NCBI GenBank assembly: GCA_905221605.1
Contig: CAJNDS010000613.1
Location: 57,501 to 95,000 of the forward strand
From: Symbiodinium natans
Lineage: Eukaryota > Sar > Dinophyceae > Suessiales > Symbiodiniaceae
DNA length: 37,500 bases
Direction of reading: 5' to 3'
The notes beneath the pieces were generated by a model that was not told the origin of the DNA, did no database searches, and was given only the letters and a program-made list of their open reading frames with translations. Made by a program: the position numbers and the translations under genes. This document shows, in pieces, positions 1 through 15,351 of the stretch (position 1 is the first letter of the stretch; the number at the start of each line of letters is the position of its first letter).

Positions 1-339
1 TAATTCTATATCCTAAGGTTGAACTTTTTGGTTAGAGTTTGGCGTTTTGGGATGGCAAAGGTCCAAGAATGTGAGACGCTTACCTACTGTGCATCTAGGG
101 ACCTAACCTTAAGCCCGAGACCCTAAGCGCGAGAAGAGCACACGCGAACAGTCGGCACAGCCAGAAGAAGTGTCAAGTTCAAGAGATTTGGGTCCAAAAT
201 GTAACCCTAAACCCCAAACCCTAAACCCTGAACTCGAGTCAGCAGAGCGCGCAGAGTTTGGGTTAGGGTTAAGGGATTAGAGGGTTTTAAGGTTTAGGGT
301 CTAGGGTTTAGGGACTAGAGGGTTTTAAGGTTTAGGGCC

Positions 340-399
340 CAGAGACTCATGCTTGATGCCCGGTGGGTCGGAGTTCTTTGAGAGCTTGTAGCAGTGCTG
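340..399 (-). CDS. Oligoribonuclease exon 8 (start of C-terminal motif)
   Basis: 20 codons, starting QHCYKL and ending [14 protein letters not shown]. The KHESL end fits the family's HRAL-D-D motif, where His is the general base. Acceptor TTCGAG, donor CTGG|GCCC (GC type), where the intron runs straight into CCCTAAA. The match is weaker than for the other exons, and the WYP motif normally found just before it is missing. Confidence 0.6.
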
Positions 400-3300
400 C
401 TCGAAGGGGGGGGGAGTAAGTGGCCTCAGTGGGGTTCCACCTACACCCTAAACCCTAAACCCTAACACCCTAACACCCTAACACCCAAACTCTGAACCCT
501 AAGCCTGGATAGCATCAACCTGAAACTCAAACCTAGCCTGAGGGGACATGGCTCGGATACCTGGAAACTTAAACCTAGACCCTGAACTCTAAACCCCTGT
601 CCACACCGAGAGGGTCCTACTTCTTCCAATAAGTGTGGATCCAGCCTCCCTAAACCCTAAACCCCCTAGACCCTCAACTCTAAACCCTGGAGGGTTTAAG
701 GCTTGGGCTTTTGCCTTTTCTCAGAGTCCCTCCAAAACTAGAACCATCTGGAGGGTCGGCTGGGTGGGGGGGGTGGGGGGGGTGGGGGGGGGGTGGGGGG
801 TGGTGTTTGGGGTGGATCCCAAAACCCCAAACCCTAAACTCTAAACCCTAAACCCCAGGTCTGGGCCTTGATTGTGCTCACGTCTACCAGCCGGTAGTGC
901 ATGTGCCCGGTGAAGCGCGGACAATACTTGTCCAGAAACCGCTTGTCCATGTGCACCTTGGGGGGGGGGTTAGGGTATGGGGTATAGGGTTTCGGGTTTA
1001 CGGTTGAGGGTTGAGGGCTGCCCCAATCCCCTAGACACCTTCTGTCACCTTCTTGGGGGCTTAAGGTCATGGGTTGGGGTTCAGGGTTCAGGATTTCGCA
1101 CGCGGCACGAAACGAAACTCCTGCGCCGTCTCCAAAAGCCAAACTCAACTAAGAACAATGAAAAACGGCAAGCAACAGGTGTTTTCGAATCCCCTTAGCT
1201 CTTTTCACCCGACTCCAAATTTTAGGGTTTAGGGAAGGTTCGGTTCTTTTTCGGAGGGTTTTAGAAGGGGTTAGGGCTTAGGTTGGGCTTAGGAACTTGG
1301 GGCTTCGGAGGTTTCGGGTTGGGACTACACTGTACTGTACAGGTTCTTAGCGGGGTGAGAAGCGGACTAAGTTCTGAGTGCTTTGAAGGGCTTAAAGACT
1401 TAAAGAAGTTGAGGGTGTTTTCGGGGCCCATACGGACGCAGCGTTTAAAATAACATGTTGTTGAACGTGGCTAAACTTGTTGTAAACCCTAAGCCCGAAA
1501 CTCCATAAACCATTATGGTTGACTTGGAGACCCTCGTGCGGGAGAAGGTGAGAATTTGGGATGTTGCCCCGTATACGAACAGTCCTTAACAAGGATTATC
1601 ATGAGGGAGGGGGGGTACCATAATCCCTACTAAGGACTGTAAGTATAAGGGGGAACATCCCAACCCATAAACCCTAAACCCCAAAAAATAGTCAGTATAA
1701 GGGGGAACATCCCCAGTGACAATTCCAAAAGCCATGAATGTCCGCGCTTGGGAGCCGGGCTGTGTTCCCGGCCAAGACCCCCTTGCCTTGCTTCACATGC
1801 CTCACAAAGGATTTAAGGTTCAGGGTTTAGGGTTTAGGGTTCAGGGTTTAGGGTTTAGGGTTTAGGGCAAAAGGGATCCGTTGAAGGTTTGCGAAAATAG
1901 GGGATCCCTAACATCGACCCCCCAATAGTAGGATTCAATAAGCGCCCGAAGAAGGTACGCCTAATTTCGGAACCCACCAGTTGAGTAAAGGGTTTATGAC
2001 GTTAACTTGGAGGTATATGACGGCACTTTGAAGTAGGGTTGTAAGTACCCCCTAAGTAAAGCCAGAACCATACTTAGCCTACTTACAACCCTACTTACAA
2101 TTAAGTTCCCCTGAACCTCCAAGTAGGGCTTGGAGCCCTAAACGTAAACCCCAAACCCTAAGCCCTAACGCCATTTGGCCCGGACCTCTGCCCTAAGGAC
2201 ACCGCGCCCGCTCAAACAATAGAGGAGTTTGGGATTTAGGATTTATTGTATGCCATAAACCGTAAACCATAAACCCTAAACCCTAAACCTAAACCCTAAA
2301 CCCTAAAACCCTCTTTTGGGTTACGATACCTCCGAAAGGGCATCCTTCACTATAAGCACTAAACGCGATCTCCCCTCCGCTCCGAAAACACGGGATGGAG
2401 TGAGTGCTTGGCCTCCCCTGCGCCTAGACCTTAAACCCTAAACCCTAAACCCTAAACGCACCGTCTGGCGCCCGATCGTGTAGAGGGTCTTGCTTTACTC
2501 TTATACTCTCTTTTTTTATACCCTAGAAACACACCATAATGCATGTTGAGGCAGACGTAAACAAAGAATTAGCCAAAGCGAAAATGAGTTATCTACATGT
2601 GCTCACTTGTCTATGCATACATAACCGAAACATGAATTACCACATGTATGAATGTATGTATACATACATACATACATGTATATATATATATATAGATGTA
2701 CATATATATATGTGCTATGCATGTGCATGGCCATGTGTTTTTCATATTTTGCTAAATTTGAGGCCGTTCTGGCCTCGACAAGAACTCGTGGAGTATTCGA
2801 TCTGCATCAGCGGAGCTGATCGTGGACTTCCGCACCTCCCCGACTAAGGCTCTGGCTTCGAGGCTTAGGGTTTAGGGTTTAGGGTTTAGGGTTTAGGGTT
2901 TAGGGTTTAGGGAACCTGAACCCAATGCGTTCTAGGTAGACCAACAGCCCAATTTGGGGCACTGGACAGCGTTCGAGGTTTCCCCTTCGACTGTCGACTT
3001 CTGGCCTTCCGGCTTCAGGGCGTTCAAGGGCATTGGGGTGGCCCAGACCCCCTCATCCTCCCCGAGACCCAGGAGTAACCTAGGAATAAACAGGGTGCAC
3101 TTTTTGGCTTTTGGGGGGTTATAAGCGAACCCCAACCCCAAAGAAAAGGAAATAAGGTCCTAGTCTCATTAAGGTGTACTTGGTCCCTTGTTAAAGGGCA
3201 CTTGGGGGGTCCGGGCAGGGATAGGGAGCAACGGTTAAGGGTTGTCTAGGGTGAAAAGACGACTTCGGGCAGGTGCGCGTGACAGAGTTCTCCAGGCTCC

Positions 3301-3984
3301 TTTATGTGCCCTGTAAAATGTAGGCTCAACAAGCATCAACGCTCTACCAGTAAGGGTTTCTAGAGCCGAGAGTAACCTAGGAAAATCAGGGCCTACTCTG
3401 GGTCCTAGGTTTAGGGTCGAAGGCTTTAGGAAGCTCCTAACCCTAAACCCTAAACCCTAAACCCTAAACCCTAAACCCTAAACCCTAAACCCTAAACCCT
3501 CCTTCTGCAGCTTCAAGGAGTTCCTGGCTTTAGCGGTCGCAGTGCGACTTCAGCGGCACCCAATCCTGCGCCCAACCAAACCCTACACCCCAAACCCCAG
3601 CGAAATCAGAACAAAACCCTAAACCCTAAACCCTAAACCCTAAACCCTAAACCCTAGACCCTAAACCCTACACCCCTGCACGTCCCCAAGTCGAATTCGT
3701 CCGAAACCCGAAGCGCAAGGACCCCAAATTCCTAAACCCTAAACCCTAAACCCTCAACCCTCAACCCTAAACCCTAAACCCTAAACCTAAACCCTAAACC
3801 CTAAACGGTGCCTCGTCGGCAAGGTTGCCGGGCTCGGCAGACTTGCTCGCGCTGTCCCAGCCGAACTGCCTCTTGCACCAGTCGTTCATGCCTCAGCTCA
3901 GGGTTTCTAGGGGTTTAGGGTTTAGGGTTTAGGGTTTGGGGTTTAGGATTTAGGGTTTAGGGTTTGGGGTTTAGGGTTTAGGGT

Positions 3985-4016
<32 letters not shown>

Positions 4017-4811
4017 GGTACAGGGGGGGCTCTAGGGGTGGGTTTAGAGTGCAAGGGTTCATGTGGTCAAGGGAGCGGGGCATCATGGCAGCTTCCTTTC
4101 GGCTCCTGGGTGCGCCCCGAGATGTAACACACAAACTCTGTTGATCCGAGAAAAGAACGCTCAACCCTAAACGCTTTAGGGTTTAGGGTTTAGGGTTTCC
4201 GGTTCTATAGACCCTAAACTCTAGACCTGGAAGAGTGTGTGACCGAGTTCTATAGGTGCTACCGCGGAATGATTCACTTCCACTCTTCACCCCCCCCCTC
4301 CCTCCGAGGTTTGGCACCCAACCCCACAATCAACCCAAACCTTTCTCAACCCGAACCCCAAATCCTTGCACCCCCTATACGTAAGACCGCAAAATCACCC
4401 CTTGAGCATACCCCTACCACCCTAAACCCCAAGCCCCAAATCCGAAACTTTCAACACTTCAGCCCCCTCATGCCGTTCATTCCCGTGGCCATCGAGAACC
4501 TCATCCGGCTGGTGGATCACCTGAGAGCTTTGGGGTTGCGGGTGTATGAATAGGGGCTTAGGGTTTAGAGTTTGGGGTTTAGGGCTTAGGGTGTAGGGTT
4601 CGGCGGAAAGGGTTTTTGGCTCAAGGGCAAAGGCTCAAGGCGTATGGCTGAGGACTTAAGGCTTAGGGTCAGTTGGGGGCTTGGGGTTTTTGAGGGTTTA
4701 GGGTTTGGGGAATGGGATGCTTTAGTACTTTGGTATACAGGGCGGGGGCTCCAGCCGCCACGATTTGCGGGCACCTCACGTTGGTTATTGTTTTTTTTTT
4801 TTTTTTTTTTC

Positions 4812-4846
<35 letters not shown>

Positions 4847-6703
4847 GGCGTCTTTCGGTTTAGGGTTTGGGGTTTAGGGTTTAGGGTTTCCCTCGTTCCG
4901 GGGTTGTTTTATCAGCCATCTACTCCTGGCCCAGTCTGATGGCCTGCGCCCCCACCCCCAGAACGAGTACCTTAGCAGATGTTAACTTATAAGCCTGTAT
5001 GGTCATTTCTCTAAAATGTAGTCCCTTTTCGGGGTCCTTGTTATAAGGCGGCCACTGTAATTTAGGAGACCACGAAGCAACCATAATGGACCATAATTTA
5101 GAGAACTGCCCATAAAACTCACCCAAAAACAACAAGTACCCGTAAGAGGTACCGAAAAGTCTGTGCTCTTATTTGGAGCTATGTCCGAGAGCTGCGATCA
5201 TGCATGGTGCAAGTATATTTGGATAAAGAGGTCATCAGGACTTCTGTCATGCAGACTTACCTGGCACCCTCTTGACAGTTTAGTAGTAACTACACTTAAT
5301 TTGTCGGTAGAACCCAAAACTGCAGGTAAAGAGGGTCCCAGGTAGATGCTTCGGGTCAACCCTAAACCCTAAACCCTAAACCCTAAACCCTAAACCCTGA
5401 ACCCTGAACCCCAAACCCTTAGGGTCTAAGGCTTGAGGTGCAGGTGTCTAAACTTTAGGGTTCACCCTCTCCCTTCCTCCCAGCCCCCCCCCCCCCCCCA
5501 AAGCGAGCGCATCCCAAGGCAGCCGCAAACCTCTGAAATCTCCGAAACCCTCAACCCTACACCCTACACCCTAAACCCTAAACCCTAAACCCCAAATGTT
5601 CAAACATTCCATGCAGGCCCAAGACAAGATCAGGTCCCTCGGCCACGACATTGAGGTCGCCGTCGGTGACAATGACGGCAACCTTCATGGAATAAAAGGA
5701 GCAAGGGTTAGGGTTTAGGGTTTAGGGTTTAGGGTCTAGGGTCTAGGGTCTAGGGTTTAGGGTCTAGGGTTTAGGGTTCAGGATTTAGGGTTTAGGGTTT
5801 AGGGAACAAGCAACCTCCCACCGTCCACCCCACTTAGGGCTTACCATCGCTGCAAGGCACACAGGTATGCGTTGCTCAAGTGTAATGATCGTTGTCTATC
5901 CTGTTTCTTCGCTTTCGGGCTTCAACATTTCAAGGACACCAATGGATGGTTCAGAAGGCTGTAGAACCGAAGCACAGACCAGTTGGTACGACTAAGTTGT
6001 GTTGCCGCTGATTTGGCATGCGTACATGCGAATATCAAATACACCCCATTTGATGAGCAGCGTGGACAAATGAGAGGTGGGATGGTTTGTCAGATATACT
6101 TGATGAGTCTAGGTTTGATGCACCTTTTGGGGGGGAACCAAAGATGGAGGATGCGGAGCGTCAGACAAGGGTTTTGGACCATAAGGGAGTACTATTAGTA
6201 ATTACTCGACTCCTATATTAAACAAGATGGAAGGACAGACAACTAAAACCACTTGTGCGTGACTTCCTGTGACGCTCTCCGCTCCGTTCAGCGTTGGCCT
6301 CCCCCACCCCCAAGAGAAACCTGTGACCGAAGCAATCTCCCTTTGATTTCTAAGCTGCGTCTATCACTAAATAGTACCAGCAGATAGCTTGCGCATGCCA
6401 AATTTGTCGAATATGCCAAACGCAGCTCACGCTTGGTGTGGAAAGAAACCCTGCGACCGTCGGTCAGAAGGAGAGGTCGCTTTAACGTAGTCGTCTAATC
6501 CTTCTTTCCTCCCAACCGATGCCACGACCCAAACCCGAAAGTTACCCTAAACCCTAAACCCTAAACTCGAAACCCTAAACCCTAAACCCTAAACCCTAAA
6601 ACCCGAAACCCCAAGCCCTAAGCCCCGCCTCCAGCAAAGTATCCGGGCCAGGGCCACCCTCACCCCCCAGTCCTGTCATTTCACAGTCGACCCACACCAG
6701 CGC
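340..6703 (-). CDS. Oligoribonuclease (REXO2/Orn family), eight micro-exons, 3' end incomplete
   Basis: A DEDDh 3'-5' exonuclease that degrades two- to five-nucleotide RNAs to mononucleotides. Exons in order: 6629-6703, 5620-5682, 4490-4520, 3812-3891, 2774-2835, 1761-1800, 867-956, 340-399. Spliced, they give about 167 residues in the family order: [12 protein letters not shown] (catalytic D and E), [40 protein letters not shown], an ST-S-DAD-EFLS segment, [18 protein letters not shown] (third catalytic D) and [13 protein letters not shown]. Family proteins are about 180 residues, so the final H...D helix is only begun (KHESL). An insertion of about nine residues follows [10 protein letters not shown]. 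The introns hold telomere-type arrays and total more than 5 kb for about 0.5 kb of coding sequence. Six of seven resolved introns start with GC. The first visible codon is not ATG; the start exon was not found. Family identity is strong; the splice junctions are inferred by eye. Confidence 0.9.
867..956 (-). CDS. Oligoribonuclease exon 7 (DKRFLDKY and HYRLVDVST motifs)
   Basis: 30 codons, beginning [11 protein letters not shown] and ending [13 protein letters not shown]. This is the most conserved part of the family after motif I and was the anchor for the gene call. The Asp of HMDKRF is the third catalytic carboxylate. Acceptor CCCCAAG, donor AAG|GCCCAG (GC type). Confidence 0.92.
1558..1661. 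mobile_element. Fold-back element, family A copy 1
   Basis: Starts GGGATGTTGCCCCGTATACG and ends with the inverted counterpart TATAAGGGGGAACATCCC; inner inverted arms contain ACAGTCCTTAA and CTAAGGACTGT. About 104 bp with no coding capacity: MITE-like. A solitary right end (TATAAGGGGGAACATCCCC) lies at 1696-1714. Confidence 0.82.
1761..1800 (-). CDS. Oligoribonuclease exon 6 (40 nt micro-exon)
   Basis: Reads [13 protein letters not shown] after a one-base phase carry. It matches the VxxxxPxGxCPLAGNS segment that precedes the third catalytic Asp. Acceptor TGTGAG, donor ACA|GCCCGG (GC type). Confidence 0.84.
2774..2835 (-). CDS. Oligoribonuclease exon 5
   Basis: Reads [20 protein letters not shown] plus two bases. 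It aligns with the family helix VKESTxTLQQAExEFLSFV. Acceptor GGGGAG, donor TCGAG|GCCAGA (GC type). The split Arg codon AG|G is completed by the first base of the next exon. An in-frame stop lies in the following intron, which supports the donor. Confidence 0.85.
3731..4019. repeat. Inverted telomere-type arrays around an exon
   Basis: CCCTAAA heptamers at 3731-3806, the oligoribonuclease exon at 3812-3891, then TTTAGGG and TTGAGGG heptamers at 3900-4019. The two arrays point outward from the exon like chromosome ends. Confidence 0.95.
3812..3891 (-). CDS. Oligoribonuclease exon 4
   Basis: 26 full codons after [12 protein letters not shown], then a Ser/Ala/Gly-rich stretch, ending NLADE. The family has MSDWCKEHHG followed by the KSGLT loop, so this exon carries a lineage-specific insertion. 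Acceptor GCTGAG, donor GAG|GCACCG (GC type), and the donor is followed at once by a TTTAGGG-type array on the transcript. Confidence 0.86.
4490..4520 (-). CDS. Oligoribonuclease exon 3 (31 nt micro-exon)
   Basis: Reads [10 protein letters not shown] plus one base. It corresponds to the family's IIKQPDELLD segment. Acceptor CTCTCAG, donor GATG|GCCACG (GC type). The trailing G completes a Gly codon with GC at the start of the next exon, giving VLD-G-MNDWC. One of the two shortest exons seen here. Confidence 0.85.
4614..4625 (+). other. Twelve-base match to the dinoflagellate spliced-leader 3' end
   Basis: TTTTGGCTCAAG equals the last 12 nt of the conserved dinoflagellate spliced leader (ending ...CCATTTTGGCTCAAG). 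It lies on the plus strand inside a minus-strand gene, so if it is not chance it would be a relic of a reverse-transcribed mRNA. Confidence 0.3.
4791..4848 (+). repeat. T20 tract followed by G30 tract
   Basis: Twenty T, CTCTTTTA, then 30 G. Intronic, between oligoribonuclease exons 2 and 3. Confidence 0.93.
5001..5111. mobile_element. Fold-back element, family B copy 1
   Basis: Left arm GGTCATTTCTCTAAAATGTA and right arm ending GGACCATAATTTAGAGAACT-GCC, inverted to each other, about 110 bp apart end to end. Confidence 0.72.
5620..5682 (-). CDS. Oligoribonuclease exon 2
   Basis: 21 codons, [20 protein letters not shown] plus L. This matches the beta-strand pair that follows motif I in Orn/REXO2 (family form: IIE-ACLITDxDLNILAEGPNL). 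Acceptor CATGAAG. The donor lies in TTG-G-GCCTGC: a G is shared with the acceptor side, so the boundary may be shifted by one without changing the protein. An overlapping plus-strand frame is also open and was rejected because this frame matches the family. Confidence 0.87.
5704..5805 (+). repeat. TTTAGGG array with TCTAGGG variants
   Basis: About 14 heptamers in the intron just upstream (on the transcript) of oligoribonuclease exon 5620-5682. Confidence 0.95.
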
Positions 6704-6796
6704 CTGACACACGTCATGCGCTTGCAGGGTTTAGGGTTTAGGGTTTAGGGTTTAGGGTTTAGGGTTTAGGGTTTAGGGTTTAGGGTTTAGGGTCCA
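6544..6796. repeat. Inverted arrays flanking oligoribonuclease exon 1
   Basis: CCCTAAA at 6544-6606 and TTTAGGG at 6727-6796 bracket the exon at 6629-6703. Confidence 0.94.
6629..6703 (-). CDS. Oligoribonuclease exon 1 visible (exonuclease motif I)
   Basis: 25 codons, acceptor GTGTCAG and donor GAG|GCGGGG (GC type). Reads [12 protein letters not shown], then a Gly-rich stretch, then PDTLLE. VDxEMTGL is the Exo I motif of the family, with D and E binding the catalytic metals. The linker between TGL and DTLLE is longer and more Gly-rich than usual. The in-frame upstream sequence lacks a Met before the repeats, so an upstream start exon or a trans-splice site is expected between 6704 and 7199. 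Confidence 0.88.
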
Positions 6797-7199
6797 GGGT
6801 TATAAAGCTTAGGGCAGAAGGAGAAGGGAAGAAGGAACAACTACACTTCCGCCTGTGTAAAACCATCTACACTTTCATAGAAACCCTATGCCAGCCTAAG
6901 CCCTAACATCTACTGACAGTTTGAACCCTAAACCCCTAACTTCCAAATAATCTTTAAAACCGTGCGATGCCTCACTTTCTGACACCGAAACCTGATGTTC
7001 AGCAGTTCATCCGGTCCATTTTTCCAACCGCCGTGCCAGCGTGATACCCTGAACAGAACAACAGGCTTGGACTGAATGAAGCCCCCCCGCCCGACCCACA
7101 AAATAACCGCCTATTTGCTACGCGTGCGTTTAATACCCCATACGACTCCAATCCTTGTTACGGTATCATAATAAACCCTGAACCTTTTTCAGACTTCAT

Positions 7200-12193
<4,994 letters not shown>

Positions 12194-12600
12194 CTGCGGC
12201 CACCGAGATGGGGGGAACTAAGCGACCAAAGATGGCTGTGTCGGGATCTCGCGCGCGGAAAAAGGAGCTTCAAGAGGTTGAAAAAGGGTTGAGGGAATTC
12301 AGGGTTCAGAGGATGAGAGGTTTAGGGTTTCAAGGATCCAAGATGAAGGCAACCAACTTAAAGAAAATGGAGATCATTTGAGTATGCTCCAAAATACATA
12401 AAGACCCCCTGATCTATACGCCAAAAAATACCATGATCCTTCGTATGGGAACCTCAAAAAGAACCCTCAACTGGGGACACTCCCATCTAGGGGCATGAGA
12501 AGCTCCATCGTGGGCCTTGCATGCACGAGTGGCTCGAATTTAATTGCAGCTCCCCCTCATCTTGGGACCCACTACCTAATACAGGGGCCTTACTAAACAC

Positions 12601-12680
12601 AATAGGGTTTTGGGGTTCATTACAGTATACTTATGTAGGGACCATACGGAAATACTAGTAGTAATTCTTCCGGCCCCTAG
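12601..12680. mobile_element. Dispersed element, family D copy 1
   Basis: AATAGGGTTTTGGGGTTCAT ... ACTAGTAGTAATTCTTCCGG-CCCC. Shares both blocks with 25171-25250 and partly with 24382-24480 and 6185-6225. Confidence 0.65.
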
Positions 12681-13481
12681 CCCTATAGTAGGCTGTTCAC
12701 TACATTCAAAGGATCTTGATTAGCGCCTACTGAACGTTTGGCTTTCAGGGCTTGGGGTGCAGGAAAGTCCTGCCCGCCCCAAACCCTAAACACCCTGGGC
12801 TGGTTTAGGGTTTGGGGTTTAGGGCTTAGGGTTTAGGTTTCAGGCCCAATAGCAGCCGCAGATCCCAATGGATAATAATGAAGTGTGGGGCCTGTACTAC
12901 TCGTACCCCCCCCCCCCCATCCCCCCCAACGAAAGCAAAAGACACCCAGCATGTTATGGGGTTTGGTTTAGGGTTTTCACACCCATCGCAGTTTACAGGA
13001 ACCCACTATACTCACTCACCAAGAACAGTAATGTGGGTATGTTCCGAATAGGGATCTATGATCCTTATTCTCGGAAACCCCAAAGCGGGTTTACCCCATG
13101 TATTGCTTTCGGGTTTAGGGTTGGCACTCTATCCTGGCTTTAGGATTTAGGGTTTCCCCCAACCCCACCTGTGGTTTGCGTTGGGTTTCTGATTCAGGGC
13201 TTAGGGTTCAGGGTTGAGGGTTATATAAGGTTTCTGGTTTCCCCTGCGGTTCGTGGTGGGTTTTCGGGTTTGGGGTTTCCCCTCTCCCCCGCTGTGGTTC
13301 ATGGTGCGTTTCGGGTTTGCACTCAGGGCTTGGGGGGGGGTAACCCTATAGACCCTAAACCCTATAAACTCTATAAACCCCATCAACCCTATAGACTCTA
13401 TAAACCCTGCAATCCCTATGAAAACCTATCAAAACCCTGTAAGCCCCATAACATAAAGACCCAACGAGCGCAACGATGAGC

Positions 13482-13528
13482 CTCCTCCAATAGCTTGGGC
13501 GGCATTTCCGAATCGCCCGTTTTGTAGC
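13482..13528 (-). CDS. Candidate exon (YKTGDSEMPPKLLEE)
   Basis: 15 codons after GC. Acceptor CCGCGAG, donor GAG|GCTCAT (GC type). Its gene assignment is open: it could be the 3' part of the domain gene or the 5' part of the membrane-protein gene. Confidence 0.58.
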
Positions 13529-13964
13529 CTCGCGGGCACAAGAGTTACGGGTTTTAGGGGGTCTAGGGTCCGATCCTTGGGGAGAAAGTGTCCTTATATC
13601 GGGTTTCGGGATTAGGGTCCATAGGGGTTCTAGTCATGTACCCACAACAAACAACATCTGTCTCGGAAATAGCCTGCAAGCGTAGAGGTTCAAGGGTTTT
13701 GAGATCAAAAGGCCAAAACGGCATTGTCATAACCTTTCTCACCTGTAATATGATGAGGAAATGTGGAAGCCCGAACAGCTAGCAGGTCTTCAAAGGCCCT
13801 TAAAGCTATGGCGGGTGGGCTAGTTGGATGTCAGGAATCCCTGATTCAATAACAATAAAAACAGCATGGGCCCTCGAGTAAACTCCGGAGCCCTATGTGC
13901 TAGCTTGTGGCCCTAAAGCGCACAGCATAATTCTAGGATGGCCTCTGAAAAATTCCAAAGCCTG

Positions 13965-14015
13965 ATCCTCTTAAACCCAATGAGGGAAAATATGAAACAT
14001 CCTAAGGGCTTACCT
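13965..14015. repeat. Dispersed repeat F, copy 2
   Basis: See the copy at 8541. The surrounding 13.8-14.2 kb has a short plus-strand open frame that I do not accept as a gene. Confidence 0.6.
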
Positions 14016-14223
14016 GGTAATGATCACTGTGCTGTGCTGTTACTTGGGCGGCTAAGGGACATCGTCATGGGTTCTTCGGGTGTTCAGGTCAACAAAAACT
14101 GCGTGCCATCACTGGGTCAACACAAACCTTTGAAGCAACTCCTAAACATGCTTAAGCTAGCCACCCAGCCGAAATTGGCCAGCAGCCCCTGTTCCGTCCC
14201 CCACCCCTCTCCCCCAAACAACT

Positions 14224-14316
14224 AGACCCAAGAGTAACCTAGCAATGAAATGGGTGCCCTTTTTGGTTAAAAAGGGGCCAAGAAGGGAACAAGGGCCAAC
14301 GTACTCTATAGGTCCT
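14224..14316. mobile_element. Dispersed element, family E copy 1
   Basis: TAGACCCAAGAGTAACCTAG, then GGGTGCCCTTTTTGGTTAAA, ending CTCTATAGGTCC. Related copies: 19784-19915, 3063-3175 and 3364-3412, all sharing GAGTAACCTAGGAA or GTAACCT and GGGTGCCCT or GGGCC-ACTCTGGGT blocks. Confidence 0.68.
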
Positions 14317-14460
14317 CGAAAACCAAGCAACGGGCCCAACACTGGTTCAAAACGAACCAAAGCCGGTGAGTAGGGTTTAGGGCTTCGGGTCGAAACCCTC
14401 AACCCTAAACCCTAAACTCTAAACCCCAAACCCTCAACCATCAACATCAAAACAAGAAAC

Positions 14461-14520
14461 CTGCCATCCGCAGCGGCGATGGCACGCTGCGGCCTTGTGT
14501 CAAGAATCAGCTCGGCATTT
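14461..14520 (-). CDS. Exon (NAELILDTRPQRAIAAADG)
   Basis: 19 codons. Acceptor ACCGTAG, donor GGCAG|GTTTCT (GT type). Phase matches the exon at 14581-14628. A plus-strand frame is also open and was not preferred. Confidence 0.62.
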
Positions 14521-14580
14521 CTACGGTCAGTTGTTGAACTTGTGCATGGGTGGTTGCTGAGTGTCTCTGCGCGCTAGCGC

Positions 14581-14628
14581 CTGCTTTGCACAGCCCTGTT
14601 CAAGGCTTCGTGAATGCCTTCAACGTCG
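14581..14628 (-). CDS. Exon (DVEGIHEALNRAVQS)
   Basis: 15 codons. Acceptor CCTTCAG, donor AGCAG|GCGCTA (GC type). The split Arg codon joins in frame to the next exon. Confidence 0.64.
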
Positions 14629-14849
14629 CTGAAGGCCTATGATGCCACTCCTGAGCCCGAAGCCCCAAACCCCTGGGCCAGGGTTTAGGGTTTTGGTTTA
14701 GGGTTTAGGGCTTAGGGTGAGGCATTGGCCAGTTGTGAAGACATGCCCACCCCAAGGTCGCAACTCACTGCGAGCCAAAAGCTGGCCAAAGCCAGAGCCA
14801 GCCAAACCAAACTTTCACATCGACTAGATTCTCGGGACTTGTGGCTAAG

Positions 14850-15175
14850 GCTGCACGTTGGGGTATTCCAGGCCCAAGGGCCTTCCTTATCGAACGGGTT
14901 CAGGCTATCTCGGTCATAAAATGGGAGCTGTACGATGGACACTTGGGACGCTTGAAACCAAAGGGAGACTGCAGGTTTTCCGTTGGGGGCGTTCTAGGCC
15001 GGAAGGCTGGGCTTTCCGCAGCATAGCTTCAAGTCCGAACAGAAGATGAACACATCGGACGCTTGGGACGATCGAACCATGTGGGTGTGCACCGAAAGGG
15101 CAAAGGTTCCAGGGACAGGGTCTCGCGTCGGGGTATTCTGGGCCGAAGGGCCTCCCTCAACAGTGAATCTCGTCG
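14850..15175 (+). repeat. Three diverged direct repeats, spacing about 125-150 bp
   Basis: GTTGGGGTATTCCAGGCCCA at about 14860, GTTGGGGGCGTTCTAGGCCG at about 14983 and GTCGGGGTATTCTGGGCCGA at about 15129, each followed by AGGGC-TTCC-type sequence. ACACTTGGGACGCTTGAAAC and GGACGCTTGGGACGATCGAA repeat in between. Overlapping short open frames exist on both strands; no gene is supported. Confidence 0.65.
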
Positions 15176-15351
15176 ATCCAGAATTGGCCGGCTCCTAGGC
15201 CCTTGCAGGGCACCTTCCAGGGTGCCGGCAACCTGCCACAGCAGACCCAAAAGCACCAGAAAACGATCTTTTCGCACATGCAAAGGCTGAAGAGCCTGAA
15301 GGCCCCCTCTCCATCAAGAAGGCCGCAATCGGGAGAGGCTCAAAAAACCCT

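Noticed and set aside
1-12. Final oligoribonuclease exon at the left edge (acceptor CCTTAG followed by GATATAGAATTA)
   Set aside because: It joins in phase after KHESL to read LDIEL, resembling the C-terminal motif, but places Asp four instead of five residues after His. Only 12 bases are visible, too few to call.
5611-5700. Plus-strand reading [20 protein letters not shown]
   Set aside because: First looked coding, but the minus strand gives the oligoribonuclease [11 protein letters not shown] segment, in phase with its neighbours.
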